Shown: positions 63,902-64,000 of the stretch, piece by piece
Layout of the letters: the number at the start of each line of letters is the position of its first letter
Position numbering within the stretch: the first letter of the stretch is position 1
From: Bacteroidales bacterium UBA5507
Lineage (GTDB): Bacteria > Bacteroidota > Bacteroidia > Bacteroidales > Lentimicrobiaceae
NCBI GenBank assembly: GCA_002426195.1
Contig: DIOT01000047.1
Coordinates: 8,096-72,095 of the forward strand
Length of the DNA: 64,000 nucleotides
Direction: 5' to 3'
Made by a program: the position numbers and the translations under genes
Notes under the pieces: model-generated
Database searches by the model: none
What the model saw: only the letters and a program-made list of their open reading frames with translations
Told to the model about the DNA's origin: nothing

Positions 63902-64000
63902 GAATATTCAAAATTTCTAACAGGGGGTCAGTATCTCATCACCGGAATTAACAATAAATCATTGAAGCTCTTGTTGTAGCCTCTGCATTACCACAGAAAG

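Overview
The window reads as chromosomal DNA of an anaerobic-type Bacteroidota (Bacteroidales-like) bacterium. Seen directly: five genes ending in type IX secretion (T9SS) sorting domains, TonB-dependent receptors with carboxypeptidase-regulatory N-termini, a GLPGLI-family protein, type III glutamine synthetase, DUF4199/DUF4831/DUF6266 proteins, AT-rich intergenic DNA, and promoters of the Bacteroidota form (TTTG/TTG, about 19 bp, TAnnTTTG) in front of the SRP RNA, tRNA-Lys and several genes. No contiguous phage, plasmid or CRISPR region was found; the one mobile element is an IS3-family insertion sequence at 20.7-22.0 kb.

Layout. 0-10 kb, minus strand: a giant T9SS protein whose signal peptide lies in another frame, a smaller T9SS protein, and a GLPGLI/TonB-type outer-membrane pair. 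10.2-17.0 kb, plus: a TetR-controlled drug-efflux operon (TolC, lipoprotein adaptor, two ABC ATPases, two permeases) with two matching operator palindromes. 17.1-20.6 kb: pstSCAB phosphate uptake without phoU, followed by a degenerate repeat tract into which the IS3 element has inserted. 22.2-24.4 kb: glnN. 24.5-31.3 kb, minus: a complete GDP-D-glycero-D-manno-heptose gene set (hddA, gmhA, hddC, gmhB), a PKD-domain T9SS protein and two glycosyltransferases, suggesting surface glycan assembly. 31.3-43.6 kb: housekeeping and small genes (SRP RNA, Sua5/YciO, cupin, tRNA-Lys, Yip1, kdsA, rarA, two small lipoproteins, rhodanese, MFS pump, DUF302) and a TonB receptor preceded by an FMN riboswitch. 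43.9-46.7 kb: a hybrid histidine kinase.

46.7-51.9 kb holds the most interesting unit: a LexA-like XRE-S24 regulator divergent from a dinB-dnaE operon. The DnaE is short and its PHP domain has lost metal ligands. The intergenic region carries three perfect TGATTA-N5-TAATCA palindromes and one degenerate copy, arranged as two pairs, each with 23-bp spacing. This looks like a self-contained damage-inducible mutagenesis module with lambda-like cooperative operators.

52-64 kb: an M28 peptidase, a TIGR02757 protein, an old yellow enzyme, a KamA-like radical SAM enzyme, a DUF6266 protein with four 11-bp-phased repeats upstream, a T9SS protein, a T9SS pseudogene with two in-frame stops, a TMTC-like membrane/TPR protein, a small membrane protein and a truncated GH92 mannosidase fragment. 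All family assignments come from reading the sequence; no database search was run.
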